Source of the DNA: Neotamlana sedimentorum | Lineage (GTDB): Bacteria > Bacteroidota > Bacteroidia > Flavobacteriales > Flavobacteriaceae | Length of the DNA stretch: 64,000 bases | Assembly: GCF_000943565.1 (NCBI RefSeq) | Contig: NZ_JTDW01000001.1 | Coordinates: 1-64,000, forward strand | Reading direction: 5' to 3' | In this document: piece after piece, positions 36,463-45,526 of the stretch | Position numbering within the stretch: the stretch's first letter is position 1 | How the letters are laid out: the number at the start of each line of letters is the position of its first letter | Position numbers and translations under genes: made by a program | Notes under the pieces: generated by a model | Told to the model about the DNA's origin: nothing | The model's database searches: none | The model's input: the letters and a program-made list of their open reading frames with translations, nothing else

Positions 36463-37614
36463 ATGTCGTCACACTTTTTAAAACTTTCACTTTTATTGCT
36501 TGTTTGTTTTACCAGCTGTAAACAAGCTAACGATTCTAATTTATCTAATCAGCCTGAAATGGCTACTAAAAAATCATTGTTTGGTTTACTTGGCAATGGT
36601 AAACAAACGCATGCCTTTCGCGATGCAAGAACCGGAATAGTGGTTAATAGCACCGAGTACCCTAAAAGTTGGCAAGTGATATCGAAACCTATTTATACAA
36701 TCGACCAGAAGTTACCAGTTTTTTTAACTGAAATTCAAGGCCCAAACAATTTAAAATCGTTTAATACACCAATAAAACTGTTTTTGCATTACCCGAATTA
36801 CCATACCGAGCAAATGATGCGTCAATATGGTAGAAACTCCAATATGATTCGTCGTATTGTAAGTAGTGAACAAATTATGCACAGCGAAGCTGATAGTCGA
36901 ATGATTAATATTGGCTTTCAATTGGTTGGTAAAAAACGAATTCCGAGAGCGGAACAGTTTATTAGAAATATGCTAAACAAATCTGGAATGTACCAAACAC
37001 AGTTTGAACATTATGCTACAGAGTGGACGAATAATAAAGGGCAAAAAGCACTAGTGTCATTGGTTAAAATAGCAATGCAACAACCCCTTTTAAACAACGA
37101 TTCCATGGTGATGTGGTTTTATAGTTTAGATTATATGTTTGTTGATGAGTCTGAATTTGAAGATACTATTAACCAATTACTCGAAGCTGGAGAAAACACA
37201 AAGGATAACCCACAGTGGCAACAATATACTGCACAATTAAATGCTGCTAGAATGCAAAAGGCGCAACAAGACCATCAAATACATATGCGAAATAGACAAG
37301 CGGCTTTTAATGCGCATCAACAAAAAATGAAAGGTATTTGGGCGGCGCAAGATGCTAATTATGCCTCGTTTATGAACCGAACATTTGGTAGTGGTAGTAA
37401 TACGGCTCAAAAACAATTTGTAAACATGATTAACGAACAGGAAATTGTATATAACCCAAATACTGGTAAAAATTACGAAGTAAACGCAGGATCGACAGAA
37501 TATTGGATGGATAGTGATGGTAATTATATTCGAAACAACGATCTGTTTTATAATCCCAATGGAGATATTAATTTAAATAATAGGGAATGGACTAAAGTCA
37601 AGCCTGTATATTAG
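36463..37614 (+). CDS. Lipoprotein of unknown function
   Basis: 383 residues. A lipoprotein signal peptide ends CFTSC (Cys19). I recognise no domain. The N-terminal half (about 40-230) is mixed beta and alpha with several Met and Gln residues (YRNSNMIRR-like and RAEQFIRNML helices). Residues about 245-320 form a helical, Gln/His/Met-rich stretch (MQKAQQDHQIHMRNRQAAFNAHQQ) that could be a coiled coil. The C terminus is Asn/Tyr-rich (YNPNTGKNYEVNAG, YNPNGDINLNN). It is a single-gene unit between tRNA-Asp and a bidirectional terminator. Confidence 0.7.
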   Translation: MSSHFLKLSLLLLVCFTSCKQANDSNLSNQPEMATKKSLFGLLGNGKQTHAFRDARTGIVVNSTEYPKSWQVISKPIYTIDQKLPVFLTEIQGPNNLKSFNTPIKLFLHYPNYHTEQMMRQYGRNSNMIRRIVSSEQIMHSEADSRMINIGFQLVGKKRIPRAEQFIRNMLNKSGMYQTQFEHYATEWTNNKGQKALVSLVKIAMQQPLLNNDSMVMWFYSLDYMFVDESEFEDTINQLLEAGENTKDNPQWQQYTAQLNAARMQKAQQDHQIHMRNRQAAFNAHQQKMKGIWAAQDANYASFMNRTFGSGSNTAQKQFVNMINEQEIVYNPNTGKNYEVNAGSTEYWMDSDGNYIRNNDLFYNPNGDINLNNREWTKVKPVY

Positions 37615-37640
37615 TTTTATTTGGTTAGTTAATAAAAAAG

Positions 37641-37671
37641 CATTTTTACCGCACTAGTAATGGTAAAAATG
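37641..37671. terminator. Bidirectional terminator between convergent genes
   Basis: CATTTTTACC (37641-37650) pairs with GGTAAAAATG (37662-37671). An A run on the left and T residues on the right let it serve both the lipoprotein gene and the convergent LacI-type gene. Confidence 0.75.
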
Positions 37672-37727
37672 TTTTAGTTACATCTAAAAAAAAACTTGGT
37701 ATTATTAATGTAATTTTAAAAGAGATT

Positions 37728-38798
37728 TTAAATCGTAACATCTTCCTCAAACAAATTCTGACTCATATCGTTATAATTTACGTTTTCTTTAATTAGAATA
37801 TCAATAGGTAGGTATATTTTTTGTTTCGGTTTTTTCGATTTTGATAAGTAGTCCGATATAATTTTAATAGACTCGTAACCTTGTTCGAAAGGTTTTTGAG
37901 AAATTAAAAACGATACTGTTTCGCGTTGTAAGCAGGCTACATTTTGTGGTGTATTATCAAAACCAATTAAAGTAAATTTTGCGCTGTTGTTTAGGTTGTT
38001 GGCCACAGCAGAAATTCTACTTGAAGGAACAAAAATTCCGGAAATATCGTTGTGCTCTTTTAAAACGTCGTTTACCGATTGAGTTAAATTTAAAGGGTTA
38101 TTAAAACCATCAACTTTTAAGGTGTGCGTAGCGTGTTCTATTTTGTTTTTAAAAAAATAATCTTGAAAACCTTTTACACGTTTAGAAATGGCATTATTAT
38201 CTGTTCTGTTTTCTCTGGAAAGAATAATTAAATATTTGTTAGTTGTTGCGCTTAGGTGCATTAATTTACCAGCAATAGTTCCTGCCATAAGTGAGTCTTG
38301 CCCAACGTAAGTTAAATTATTATGGTTTTCTACATCAATATTTAAAAATTGATAAGGAATGTTTTGAGTTTCTAATTGTGATACAATTTGGGACGTTTCA
38401 GATAAAAACATGGGAACAAAAACGACAGATGAAGGCTGAGTTTTAATTAATTTTTGAAATGCTTTTAAATACGACTTAGGATCGAATTGATTGAAGTTAT
38501 AAATTGCTAAATTAATGCCAAAACTCTTAATTTCTTCGGCTGCTTTTAAAATGCCAAGATAAGGTGCTTTCCAAAAAGCATCGGTGTCGTTGTAATTAGG
38601 AATTAAAACGGCAATCTCGTATTTATTTTTAGAGGCCAGTGCGCTTGCTACTGGGTTAATGCTGTAGTTTCGGCGCTCTAATATTTTTCTAATTTTTTGT
38701 TCCGTATGTTTAGAAACACCACCTCTATTATGTAAAACGCGGTCTACCGTGCCTTCCGAAACATTAGCTTCTCTAGCTATGTCTTTAATCCTTACCAT
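37728..38798 (-). CDS. LacI-family transcriptional regulator of the uronate locus
   Basis: 356 residues. N-terminal LacI helix-turn-helix (VRIKDIAREANVSEGTVDRVLHNRGGVSKHTEQKIRKILERRNY, residues 2-46), then a periplasmic-binding-protein-like sensor domain (about 60-335: IAVLIPNYNDTDAFW, GIFVPSSRISAVANN, LIGFDNTPQNVACL). Regulators of this type bind palindromes with a central CG and release DNA on binding a sugar. It faces the SDR-uxuA genes across 123 bases that contain two near-palindromic sites, so it most likely controls the hexuronate genes. An inducer such as KDG or a uronate is inference. Confidence 0.92.
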   Translation of the reverse strand: MVRIKDIAREANVSEGTVDRVLHNRGGVSKHTEQKIRKILERRNYSINPVASALASKNKYEIAVLIPNYNDTDAFWKAPYLGILKAAEEIKSFGINLAIYNFNQFDPKSYLKAFQKLIKTQPSSVVFVPMFLSETSQIVSQLETQNIPYQFLNIDVENHNNLTYVGQDSLMAGTIAGKLMHLSATTNKYLIILSRENRTDNNAISKRVKGFQDYFFKNKIEHATHTLKVDGFNNPLNLTQSVNDVLKEHNDISGIFVPSSRISAVANNLNNSAKFTLIGFDNTPQNVACLQRETVSFLISQKPFEQGYESIKIISDYLSKSKKPKQKIYLPIDILIKENVNYNDMSQNLFEEDVTI

Positions 38799-38854
38799 GT
38801 TAATTAATTAAAACACCTCATTTTTTTTGCAATTTAGTAAAATATTCTATTTCG

Positions 38855-38870
38855 TCGTGTGCGAACACGA
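38855..38870. promoter_or_regulatory. Operator candidate O1 in the lacI-SDR intergenic region
   Basis: TCGTGTGCGAACACGA is an imperfect palindrome with a central CG. Its reverse complement recurs as O2 34 bases away. It overlaps the region where the -33 element of the SDR promoter should lie. Confidence 0.7.
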
Positions 38871-38881
38871 AAACATTTTTT

Positions 38882-38889
38882 TATATTTG
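38882..38889 (+). promoter_or_regulatory. -7 element of the SDR-uxuA promoter
   Basis: TATATTTG fits TAnnTTTG exactly. It lies between O1 and O2, 33 bases ahead of the ATG at 38922, so a repressor on either site would block initiation. Confidence 0.6.
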
Positions 38890-38904
38890 CGTGTTCGCAC
38901 ACGA
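38889..38904. promoter_or_regulatory. Operator candidate O2 in the lacI-SDR intergenic region
   Basis: GCGTGTTCGCACACGA is the inverted copy of O1 (15 of 16 bases as reverse complement). It covers the expected transcription start of the SDR-uxuA genes. Confidence 0.7.
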
Positions 38905-38921
38905 AAATAAAACTAAACATA

Positions 38922-39749
38922 ATGAGTAAAGTAGTAGTAGTAACAGGAGCAGGAGGTGTATTATGCAGCACCTTAGCCGTAGCCTTATCAAAACAAGGAC
39001 ATAAAATTGCATTATTAGATTTAAATCTTGAAGCCGCACAAGCAGTTGCCAACGAGATAAACAAAATAGGAGGAACAGCCATTGGTGTTAAAGCTAATGT
39101 GTTAGAAAAAGAGTCGCTTGAGGCAGCTAAAAACGAAGTTAATTCGGCATTCGGATTATGTGATATTTTGGTGAATGGCGCAGGAGGTAATCATCCGTTA
39201 GGTACTACTTCAAATCCGTTTTTTCAGCAAGAAGATTTAAGTAATACTGTTGAAGGTTTTAAAACCTTTTTCGATTTAGATCCTAAAGGAATTGAGTTTG
39301 TATTTAACCTAAATTTTATTGGTACGCTTTTACCAACTCAAATATTTGCAAAAGACATGGTTGGTAAAAAAGGTTGTAGCATTTTAAATATTTCGTCTAT
39401 GAATGCCTACACACCACTTACAAAAATACCAGCGTACAGTGGGGCAAAGGCTGCTGTTTCTAATTTTACACAATGGTTAGCGGTTCACTTTTCGAAAGTA
39501 GGAATTCGAGTAAATGCTTTGGCTCCTGGTTTCTTTTTAACCGAACAAAACAGAACTTTATTAACTAATGAAGACGGTTCGTTAACCCAACGCGGACAAC
39601 AAATAATAGACCAAACACCAATGGGACGCTATGGTGAACCAGATGATTTAATTAGTACAACGCTATATTTATGCGATGAAGCATCGTCGTTTGTTACAGG
39701 TGTTGTAATACCTATTGATGGTGGCTTTAGCGCGTATAGTGGTGTGTAA
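38922..39749 (+). CDS. SDR-family oxidoreductase, candidate D-mannonate oxidoreductase
   Basis: 275 residues from ATG 38922; the longer frame from GTG 38859 would read through O1 and O2 and the promoter and is rejected. It has a Rossmann fold with VVVTGAGGVL near residue 5, NGAGG, and catalytic Tyr-x-x-x-Lys in AYSGAKAAV, plus a C-terminal GGFS. Position and neighbours (uxuA, uxaC, kdgK, eda) point to the fructuronate-to-mannonate reduction that UxuB performs in E. coli; here a short-chain dehydrogenase would replace the long-chain UxuB. That assignment rests on context. Confidence 0.85.
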   Translation: MSKVVVVTGAGGVLCSTLAVALSKQGHKIALLDLNLEAAQAVANEINKIGGTAIGVKANVLEKESLEAAKNEVNSAFGLCDILVNGAGGNHPLGTTSNPFFQQEDLSNTVEGFKTFFDLDPKGIEFVFNLNFIGTLLPTQIFAKDMVGKKGCSILNISSMNAYTPLTKIPAYSGAKAAVSNFTQWLAVHFSKVGIRVNALAPGFFLTEQNRTLLTNEDGSLTQRGQQIIDQTPMGRYGEPDDLISTTLYLCDEASSFVTGVVIPIDGGFSAYSGV

Positions 39750-39770
39750 TTAACTAAATAAAATATAAAT

Positions 39771-40943
39771 ATGGAACAAACATGGCGTTGGTACGGGCCA
39801 AACGATCCTGTATCATTATTAGATATTAAACAAGCTGGAGCAACTGGTGTAGTTTCGGCTTTACATCATATTCCAAATGGTGAAGTTTGGACAATTAGCG
39901 AAATTGAAAAAAGAAAGCAAACCATTGAAGCCGAAGGGTTAACATGGAGTGTAGTTGAAAGTATTCCGGTTCACGAAAACATTAAAACACGCTCTGGAAA
40001 TTTTCAAACTTATATTGAAAATTATAAAAAGAGTATTGAAAACTTAGCCAAATGTGGTATTAACATTGTGTGCTATAACTTTATGCCGGTGTTAGATTGG
40101 ACACGTACCGATTTAGAATTTAAGGTAGAAGACGGCTCGAAAGCACTTCGATTTGATGTTACAGCATTTGCTGCCTTCGAACTTTATCTTTTAAAACGGC
40201 CTGGAGCAGAAAGTTTATATTCGAACGAGCAACAGGCAGAAGCAAAAGCTTATATTGAAAAACTTTCAGATTCCGAAAAAACCAAGTTAATTAATAATAT
40301 TATTGCTGGTTTGCCAGGAGCCGAAGAAGGTTATACTCTAGAGCAATTCCAAAATATTTTAGACACTTATAAAAATATAGACGCCAATAAATTGCGCGAA
40401 AATTTAGTGTCTTTTTTAAAGGAAATTATTCCGGTGGCCTCAAATAACGGTATGCTTATGTGTATTCATCCCGACGATCCGCCATATCCAATTTTAGGTC
40501 TGCCACGTGTGGTAAGTACCGAAAATGATTATGCTCATTTATTTTCTGAAGTTCCAGATAGAGCAAACGGCATTACCTTTTGTACAGGATCGCTTGGTGT
40601 GCGCCCAGATAATAACTTAGTGCAAATTTTTAACCGTTTTGCAGATCGTGTACATTTTATTCATTTAAGAAGTACCAAACGCGACGAAAAAGGCAACTTT
40701 TATGAAGCCAATCATTTAGAAGGCGATGTAGATATGTATGGTGTTATTAAATCGGTTTTAGTAGAGGAGCGCAGAAGAAAATCGGAAGGTTTTAAAGATG
40801 CGGTAATACCTATCCGTCCCGATCATGGTCACCAAATGCTAGACGATTTAAAGAAAAAAACCAATCCTGGTTATTCTGGAATTGGGCGTTTACGTGGACT
40901 TGCAGAACTTAGAGGTCTGGAATATGCGTTACAAAAAGAGTAA
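39771..40943 (+). CDS. uxuA: Mannonate dehydratase
   Basis: 390 residues. Removes water from D-mannonate to give 2-keto-3-deoxygluconate (KDG). TIM-barrel enzyme; recognisable blocks are [30 protein letters not shown]-type N terminus (WRWYGPNDP near residue 4), [48 protein letters not shown], and [13 protein letters not shown] with the metal-binding Asp and His. The length is normal. It follows the SDR gene by 21 bases in the same operon, and is the step between that enzyme and KdgK. Confidence 0.96.
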   Translation: MEQTWRWYGPNDPVSLLDIKQAGATGVVSALHHIPNGEVWTISEIEKRKQTIEAEGLTWSVVESIPVHENIKTRSGNFQTYIENYKKSIENLAKCGINIVCYNFMPVLDWTRTDLEFKVEDGSKALRFDVTAFAAFELYLLKRPGAESLYSNEQQAEAKAYIEKLSDSEKTKLINNIIAGLPGAEEGYTLEQFQNILDTYKNIDANKLRENLVSFLKEIIPVASNNGMLMCIHPDDPPYPILGLPRVVSTENDYAHLFSEVPDRANGITFCTGSLGVRPDNNLVQIFNRFADRVHFIHLRSTKRDEKGNFYEANHLEGDVDMYGVIKSVLVEERRRKSEGFKDAVIPIRPDHGHQMLDDLKKKTNPGYSGIGRLRGLAELRGLEYALQKE

Positions 40944-41274
40944 AAACATAAGAATACATTAGAAATATTAATATCAAAATCAGTATTAAAACCCATACTA
41001 TTATAAGGGAATTAATAAATTACAAAGGCTGTAGCAATAGTTTATTACTTCTTTTGTGCTAAAAATAAAAGAGCATTTTTCCTTTTATCGAGTTTCTTCG
41101 CTACTTAGGTAAGATTTTTTTATATTTAGCACAAAATAGTCAAACAATACAATCGATTGTATTTTGGTTTTATAAATGATTAATAGGAATATTATTAATG
41201 TGTAAATTTCTAATAATAACGTACTAAAAAAAATAAATCAAGATGTCTATTTTAAAAACCAATCAAGCTAAGTT
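40944..41274. other. 331-base leader between uxuA and uxaC with a 12-base inverted repeat
   Basis: No ORF is visible. TTTTGTGCTAAA at 41052-41063 is repeated as its exact reverse complement TTTAGCACAAAA at 41125-41136, enclosing a 61-base spacer. Ten bases further is the palindrome at 41146-41163. The region is AT-rich and otherwise featureless. It probably carries a second promoter for uxaC-kdgK-eda and the TRAP genes. Confidence 0.6.
41146..41163. promoter_or_regulatory. Perfect 18-base palindrome upstream of uxaC
   Basis: AATACAATCGATTGTATT is perfectly symmetric with a central CG, the form expected for a LacI-family operator. Its half-site differs from that of O1 and O2, so another regulator may bind here. 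Confidence 0.6.
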
Positions 41275-42678
41275 ATGAACAATCAGTTTATTCACGATAA
41301 TTTTCTGCTGGAAAATAAGTATGCCGAAGAATTGTATCACGAGTATTCTAAAAATCAACCTATAATTGATTATCATAATCATTTACCACCTCAAGAAATT
41401 TTAGAAGATTCTGTTTATAATAACTTAACAAAGGTTTGGATTAATGGCGACCACTATAAATGGCGTGCCATGAGAACTTTAGGAGTAAAAGAAGAATTCA
41501 TTACAGGTCATGCTTCCGATAAGGAAAAATTTATGCAATGGGCAAAAACAGTGCCTTACGCTATGCGAAACCCTTTGTATCACTGGACGCATTTGGAGTT
41601 AGCGCGTTATTTTGATATTTACGATATTTTAAACGAAAAATCGGCGGATAAAATTTACCAACAAACATCAGAAATGTTAAGCGGCTCTAATTTCAGCTGT
41701 CGTAATTTACTTCGTAAAGCAAATGTTGAATTTGTTTGTACTACTGAAGATCCAACCGATACTTTAGTGCATCACCAAGCCTTGGCTAAAAGTGATTTCG
41801 AAATTAAAGTAAGTACGGCATTTAGGCCAGACAAAGCCATGTTAATTGAAGCTGATTCTTTTTTTAGTTATTTAAAAGAACTTGGTGAAGCGGCTAATCT
41901 GGATATTAATTCCTTTACCGCTTTAAAAGAAGCATTAAAAAATAGAATTGAATTTTTTAATAAAAATGGATGTAAACTATGCGATCATGGTTTAAACCAA
42001 ATGCCTTTTGAAAACTATACAGAAGCCGAAGTTAATATCATTTTCAATAAAAAGTTAAAAGCCGAAACTTTACTTCCTCAAGAAATTTTAAAGTTTAAAA
42101 CGGCAATCTTAATGTTTTTATGCGAAACTTATCATGAATATGGTTGGGTGCAACAATTTCATTTAGGGCCATTGCGAAACAATAATAAGCGTATGCATAG
42201 CCTGCTTGGTCCGGATACTGGGTGGGATTCTATTGGCGATTATTCGCAAGCTGAAAGTTTATCGGCCTTTCTAAACACTTTAGATAGTAAAGATAAATTA
42301 TGTAAAACTATACTGTATAATTTAAATCCAGCCGATAACGAAGTTATGGCTACCATGATTGGTAATTTTAACGACGGAAGCATAAAAGGAAAAGTACAAT
42401 GGGGTTCTGGTTGGTGGTTTCTCGATCAAAAAGATGGCATGACGAAGCAACTAAACACCTTGTCTAACATGAGTTTAATTAGCTGTTTTATTGGAATGTT
42501 AACCGATTCTAGGAGCTTTTTATCTTTTCCAAGACACGAGTATTTTAGAAGAATTCTTTGTAATCTTATTGGCGATGAAATAAAACGAGGCGAATTACCA
42601 AAAGAAGAAATGCAGTGGATTGGTAAAATAGTGGCAGATATCAGTTATTTTAATGCCAAAGAATATTTTAATTTTTAA
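41275..42678 (+). CDS. uxaC: Glucuronate isomerase (uronate isomerase)
   Basis: 467 residues. Isomerises D-glucuronate to D-fructuronate, or galacturonate to tagaturonate. Amidohydrolase-fold features: IIDYHNHLPPQEI with the metal-binding His pair near residue 35, LTKVWINGDHYKWRAMRTLGV, CTTEDPTDTL, FRPDKAM, HLGPLRNNN with the catalytic His, TGWDSIGDY and the late Asp in MLTDSRSFLSF. Complete. It is the first gene of the second uronate unit, with a 331-base leader. Confidence 0.95.
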   Translation: MNNQFIHDNFLLENKYAEELYHEYSKNQPIIDYHNHLPPQEILEDSVYNNLTKVWINGDHYKWRAMRTLGVKEEFITGHASDKEKFMQWAKTVPYAMRNPLYHWTHLELARYFDIYDILNEKSADKIYQQTSEMLSGSNFSCRNLLRKANVEFVCTTEDPTDTLVHHQALAKSDFEIKVSTAFRPDKAMLIEADSFFSYLKELGEAANLDINSFTALKEALKNRIEFFNKNGCKLCDHGLNQMPFENYTEAEVNIIFNKKLKAETLLPQEILKFKTAILMFLCETYHEYGWVQQFHLGPLRNNNKRMHSLLGPDTGWDSIGDYSQAESLSAFLNTLDSKDKLCKTILYNLNPADNEVMATMIGNFNDGSIKGKVQWGSGWWFLDQKDGMTKQLNTLSNMSLISCFIGMLTDSRSFLSFPRHEYFRRILCNLIGDEIKRGELPKEEMQWIGKIVADISYFNAKEYFNF

Positions 42679-42722
42679 AACATAAAACTAATATAAAAAC
42701 AAGCGCAAGCTAAAAGTAAGTA

Positions 42723-43769
42723 ATGAGTAAAGTTGTAACATTTGGGGAAATCATGTTAAGATTAGCCCCACAAGGATTTTTAAGATTTTCACAAGCGAGT
42801 AATTTCGATGTTGTGTATGGTGGTGGCGAATCAAACGTTGCAGTGTCGTTAGCCAATTATGGTGTAGATGTAGATTTTGTAACGCGTTTACCAAAAAACG
42901 ATATTGGCGAATGTGCCATGATGGAAATGCGCAAACGCGGCGTTGGTGTCGATAAAATAGTTTGGGGTGGCGACCGTTTAGGAATTTATTTTCTTGAAAC
43001 AGGAGCTGTAAGTAGAGGTAGTAAAGTCGTTTACGACCGCGCACATTCTGCCATTGCAGAGATTGAATCAGGAATGATCGATTGGGATGCTGTTTTCGAT
43101 GGGGTAGAGTGGTTTCACTGGACGGGTATTACACCAGCTATTTCGCAAGGTGCTGCCGATGTTTGCTTAGAAGCTGTTAAGGCTGCTAGCGAAAAAGGGA
43201 TTACAATTTCAACCGATTTAAATTACCGTGCTAAACTTTGGAAATACTGCGACGAAGCACATAGAGAAAAAGTTATGACCGAGTTAACAGCATATTGTGA
43301 TATTATTTTAGGAAATGAAGAAGATGCACACATGCACTTTAACATTCATCCAGAAGGTTTAGATGTACATAAACATGGGCACGACGTAAAAGCTGAAGCT
43401 TTCTTATCGGTGTGTAAGCAAATGATGGAGAAATTTCCAAAGGCTAAAAAAGTTATTACAACACTTCGCGGATCTATTTCTGCTTCTCATAACACTTGGG
43501 CAGGAGTTTTATATGATGGAAGCAAAATGTACGAAACACGTCAATACCAAATTACTGATATCGTAGATAGAGTAGGTGGTGGCGATTCGTTTATGGGGGG
43601 ATTAATTTATGGATTATTAAAATACCCAGAAGACGACCAAAACGCCTTAGATTTTGCAGTAGCAGCGTCATGTTTAAAACACACAATTAAAGGTGATGCG
43701 AACTTAGCAACTGTTGCCGAAGTTGAAAAACTTATGGGTGGTGACGCTTCAGGTCGTGTAGCAAGATAA
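42723..43769 (+). CDS. kdgK: PfkB-family sugar kinase, 2-keto-3-deoxygluconate kinase
   Basis: 348 residues. Phosphorylates KDG to KDPG with ATP. PfkB-type landmarks: MLRLAPQGFLRFSQASNFDVVYGGGESNVAVSLANYG-like N-terminal substrate region (GGGESNVA near 36) and the C-terminal anion hole and catalytic base in RVGGGDSFMGGLIYG (Asp near 290). Length matches bacterial KdgK. It lies between uxaC and eda, 45 bases after uxaC. A hairpin follows in the gap to eda. Confidence 0.93.
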   Translation: MSKVVTFGEIMLRLAPQGFLRFSQASNFDVVYGGGESNVAVSLANYGVDVDFVTRLPKNDIGECAMMEMRKRGVGVDKIVWGGDRLGIYFLETGAVSRGSKVVYDRAHSAIAEIESGMIDWDAVFDGVEWFHWTGITPAISQGAADVCLEAVKAASEKGITISTDLNYRAKLWKYCDEAHREKVMTELTAYCDIILGNEEDAHMHFNIHPEGLDVHKHGHDVKAEAFLSVCKQMMEKFPKAKKVITTLRGSISASHNTWAGVLYDGSKMYETRQYQITDIVDRVGGGDSFMGGLIYGLLKYPEDDQNALDFAVAASCLKHTIKGDANLATVAEVEKLMGGDASGRVAR

Positions 43770-43781
43770 AAATAGCATAAC

Positions 43782-43839
43782 AAAATCTGTCTGAAAAATT
43801 AGAAATGCACATGTAAATCTAATGGTTTAGACAGATTTT
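43782..43839 (+). other. Intercistronic hairpin between kdgK and eda
   Basis: AAAATCTGTCT (43782-43792) pairs perfectly with AGACAGATTTT (43829-43839) around a 36-base loop. There is no T run after it, so it is not a standard terminator. It may shape the relative level of the eda and TRAP message. Confidence 0.6.
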
Positions 43840-43860
43840 AATAAACTTTATAAAATAAAA

Positions 43861-44529
43861 ATGGCACAATTTTCAAGATTAGAGGTCGCTCAAGTAATGA
43901 AAGATACCGGTATGGTACCTTTATTTTTTAACAGCGATATAGAATTAAGTAAAAAAGTATTAAAAGCTTGTTACGATGGTGGCGCACGCTTAATGGAGTT
44001 TACCGCACGAGGCGATTTCGCTCACGAAGTGTTTGGAGCATTAGTAAAATATGCCACCAAAGAATTGCCAGGTATGGTAATGGGTGTAGGTTCTGTAACC
44101 GATGCCGGAGCAGCTTCATTATACATGGCATTAGGAGCAAACTTTATAGTAACACCTGTTTTACGCGAAGATATAGCAATCGCTTGTAACCGTCGTAAAG
44201 TATTATGGTCACCAGGCTGTGGCAGTTTAACAGAAATAGCGAAGGCTGAAGAATTAGGATGCGAAATCGTAAAATTATTCCCAGGTGGTATTTACGGACC
44301 AAACTTTGTAAAAGGAGTAAAAGGACCACAACCATGGACAAGCATAATGCCAACCGGAGGAGTATCTCCAACCGAGGAGAACTTAAAAGGCTGGTTTGAC
44401 GCTGGAGTAACATGTGTAGGTATGGGCTCGCAATTAATTTCAAAAGAAATTGTTGCTAACCAAGATTTCGATACATTAACTAAAAAAGTTGCTAGTGCAT
44501 TAAGCATTATTAAAAATTTAAGAAGTTAA
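43861..44529 (+). CDS. eda: KDPG/KHG aldolase
   Basis: 222 residues. Splits 2-keto-3-deoxy-6-phosphogluconate into pyruvate and glyceraldehyde-3-phosphate. The catalytic residues are visible: Glu46 in LMEFTAR and the Schiff-base Lys138 in CEIVKLFPG; GVGSVTDA and PTGGVSP are the phosphate-binding loops. Slightly longer at the N terminus than E. coli Eda. Completes the glucuronate-to-pyruvate path started by uxaC. The TRAP transporter genes follow after 24 bases. Confidence 0.95.
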   Translation: MAQFSRLEVAQVMKDTGMVPLFFNSDIELSKKVLKACYDGGARLMEFTARGDFAHEVFGALVKYATKELPGMVMGVGSVTDAGAASLYMALGANFIVTPVLREDIAIACNRRKVLWSPGCGSLTEIAKAEELGCEIVKLFPGGIYGPNFVKGVKGPQPWTSIMPTGGVSPTEENLKGWFDAGVTCVGMGSQLISKEIVANQDFDTLTKKVASALSIIKNLRS

Positions 44530-44553
44530 AAACCAACCAAAACTAAACTAATA

Positions 44554-45525
44554 ATGAGAAACCTGATATTATTTATAACAACTGTTTTTTTGTTTACAAG
44601 TTGTGGTCAACTTAACGAAAATCGAACAATAAAATTAGCCCACGGACTCGATGTTAACCACTCGGTTCATAAAGCTATGGTGAAAATGGGCGAAGATTTA
44701 GCCAACATATCAGGTGGTAAAATGCAAATTGAAATTTACCCTAGCCAGCAGTTAGGTACCGAACGCGAATGTATCGAGTTGCTACAAATTGGAAGCCTTG
44801 ATATGACTAAAGTTTCCGTAGGTGTAATGGAGAATTTTGCGCCGAGAATGAAGGTTTTCGGACTCCCATTTTTATTCAGAGATAAAACTCATGTTAATCA
44901 AATTTTAGATGGTCCTATTGGTCAAGAATTGTTAGATGAAGGCACACAATATTGGCTTAAAGGTTTAGCTTATTACGATGCTGGAAGCCGCAGTTTTTAT
45001 ACTAAAGATAAACCCGTAAATAATCCCGACGATTTAAAAGGATTAAAAATTCGTGTTATGGAAAGCGTAACTGCCATGAATATGGTAAACAGTTTAGGAG
45101 GTTCGGCAACGCCAATTTCTTGGGGCGAATTATACACCTCGTTGCAACAGGGTGTTGTTGATGGTGCAGAAAATAATCCGCCAAGTTTTTATTTATCAAG
45201 ACACTACGAAGTATGTAAATATTACACCTTAGATGAGCATACAGTGTTACCAGATGTTTTAATTATTGGAACACATATTTGGGACGATTTAAACGAGCAA
45301 GAAAAAAAATGGCTTCAAACTGCAGTTAATAACTCGGTAGTTTATCAAAGAAAATTATGGCACGAAGCCGAGCAAGAAGCACTAAACGAAGTGCAAAAGG
45401 CTGGTGTAGAAATTATTTATCCAGACAAAACATTGTTTTCTGAAAAAGTAGAAGATGTTTATACCACTGTTAAAAAGGATAAGGATATGTATAGTTTAGT
45501 CCAACGTATTAAAAACACTAAATAA
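44554..45525 (+). CDS. TRAP transporter substrate-binding lipoprotein (DctP type)
   Basis: 323 residues. Signal with a lipobox ending FTSC (Cys17), so it is likely membrane-anchored. DctP pattern: KLAHGLDVNHSVHKAMVKMGEDL, IYPSQQLGTERECIELLQIGSLDM, VFGLPFLFRDKTHV, and GLKIRVMES with the Arg that holds the substrate carboxylate, then QGVVDGAENNPPSFY. TRAP systems import carboxylates using a sodium gradient. The neighbours point to a hexuronate as ligand. Confidence 0.94.
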   Translation: MRNLILFITTVFLFTSCGQLNENRTIKLAHGLDVNHSVHKAMVKMGEDLANISGGKMQIEIYPSQQLGTERECIELLQIGSLDMTKVSVGVMENFAPRMKVFGLPFLFRDKTHVNQILDGPIGQELLDEGTQYWLKGLAYYDAGSRSFYTKDKPVNNPDDLKGLKIRVMESVTAMNMVNSLGGSATPISWGELYTSLQQGVVDGAENNPPSFYLSRHYEVCKYYTLDEHTVLPDVLIIGTHIWDDLNEQEKKWLQTAVNNSVVYQRKLWHEAEQEALNEVQKAGVEIIYPDKTLFSEKVEDVYTTVKKDKDMYSLVQRIKNTK

Positions 45526-45526
45526 G

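Noticed and set aside
38859-38921. Upstream GTG extension of the SDR gene
   Set aside because: It would place coding sequence over the operators and -7 element, and the Rossmann fold starts properly at the ATG 38922.
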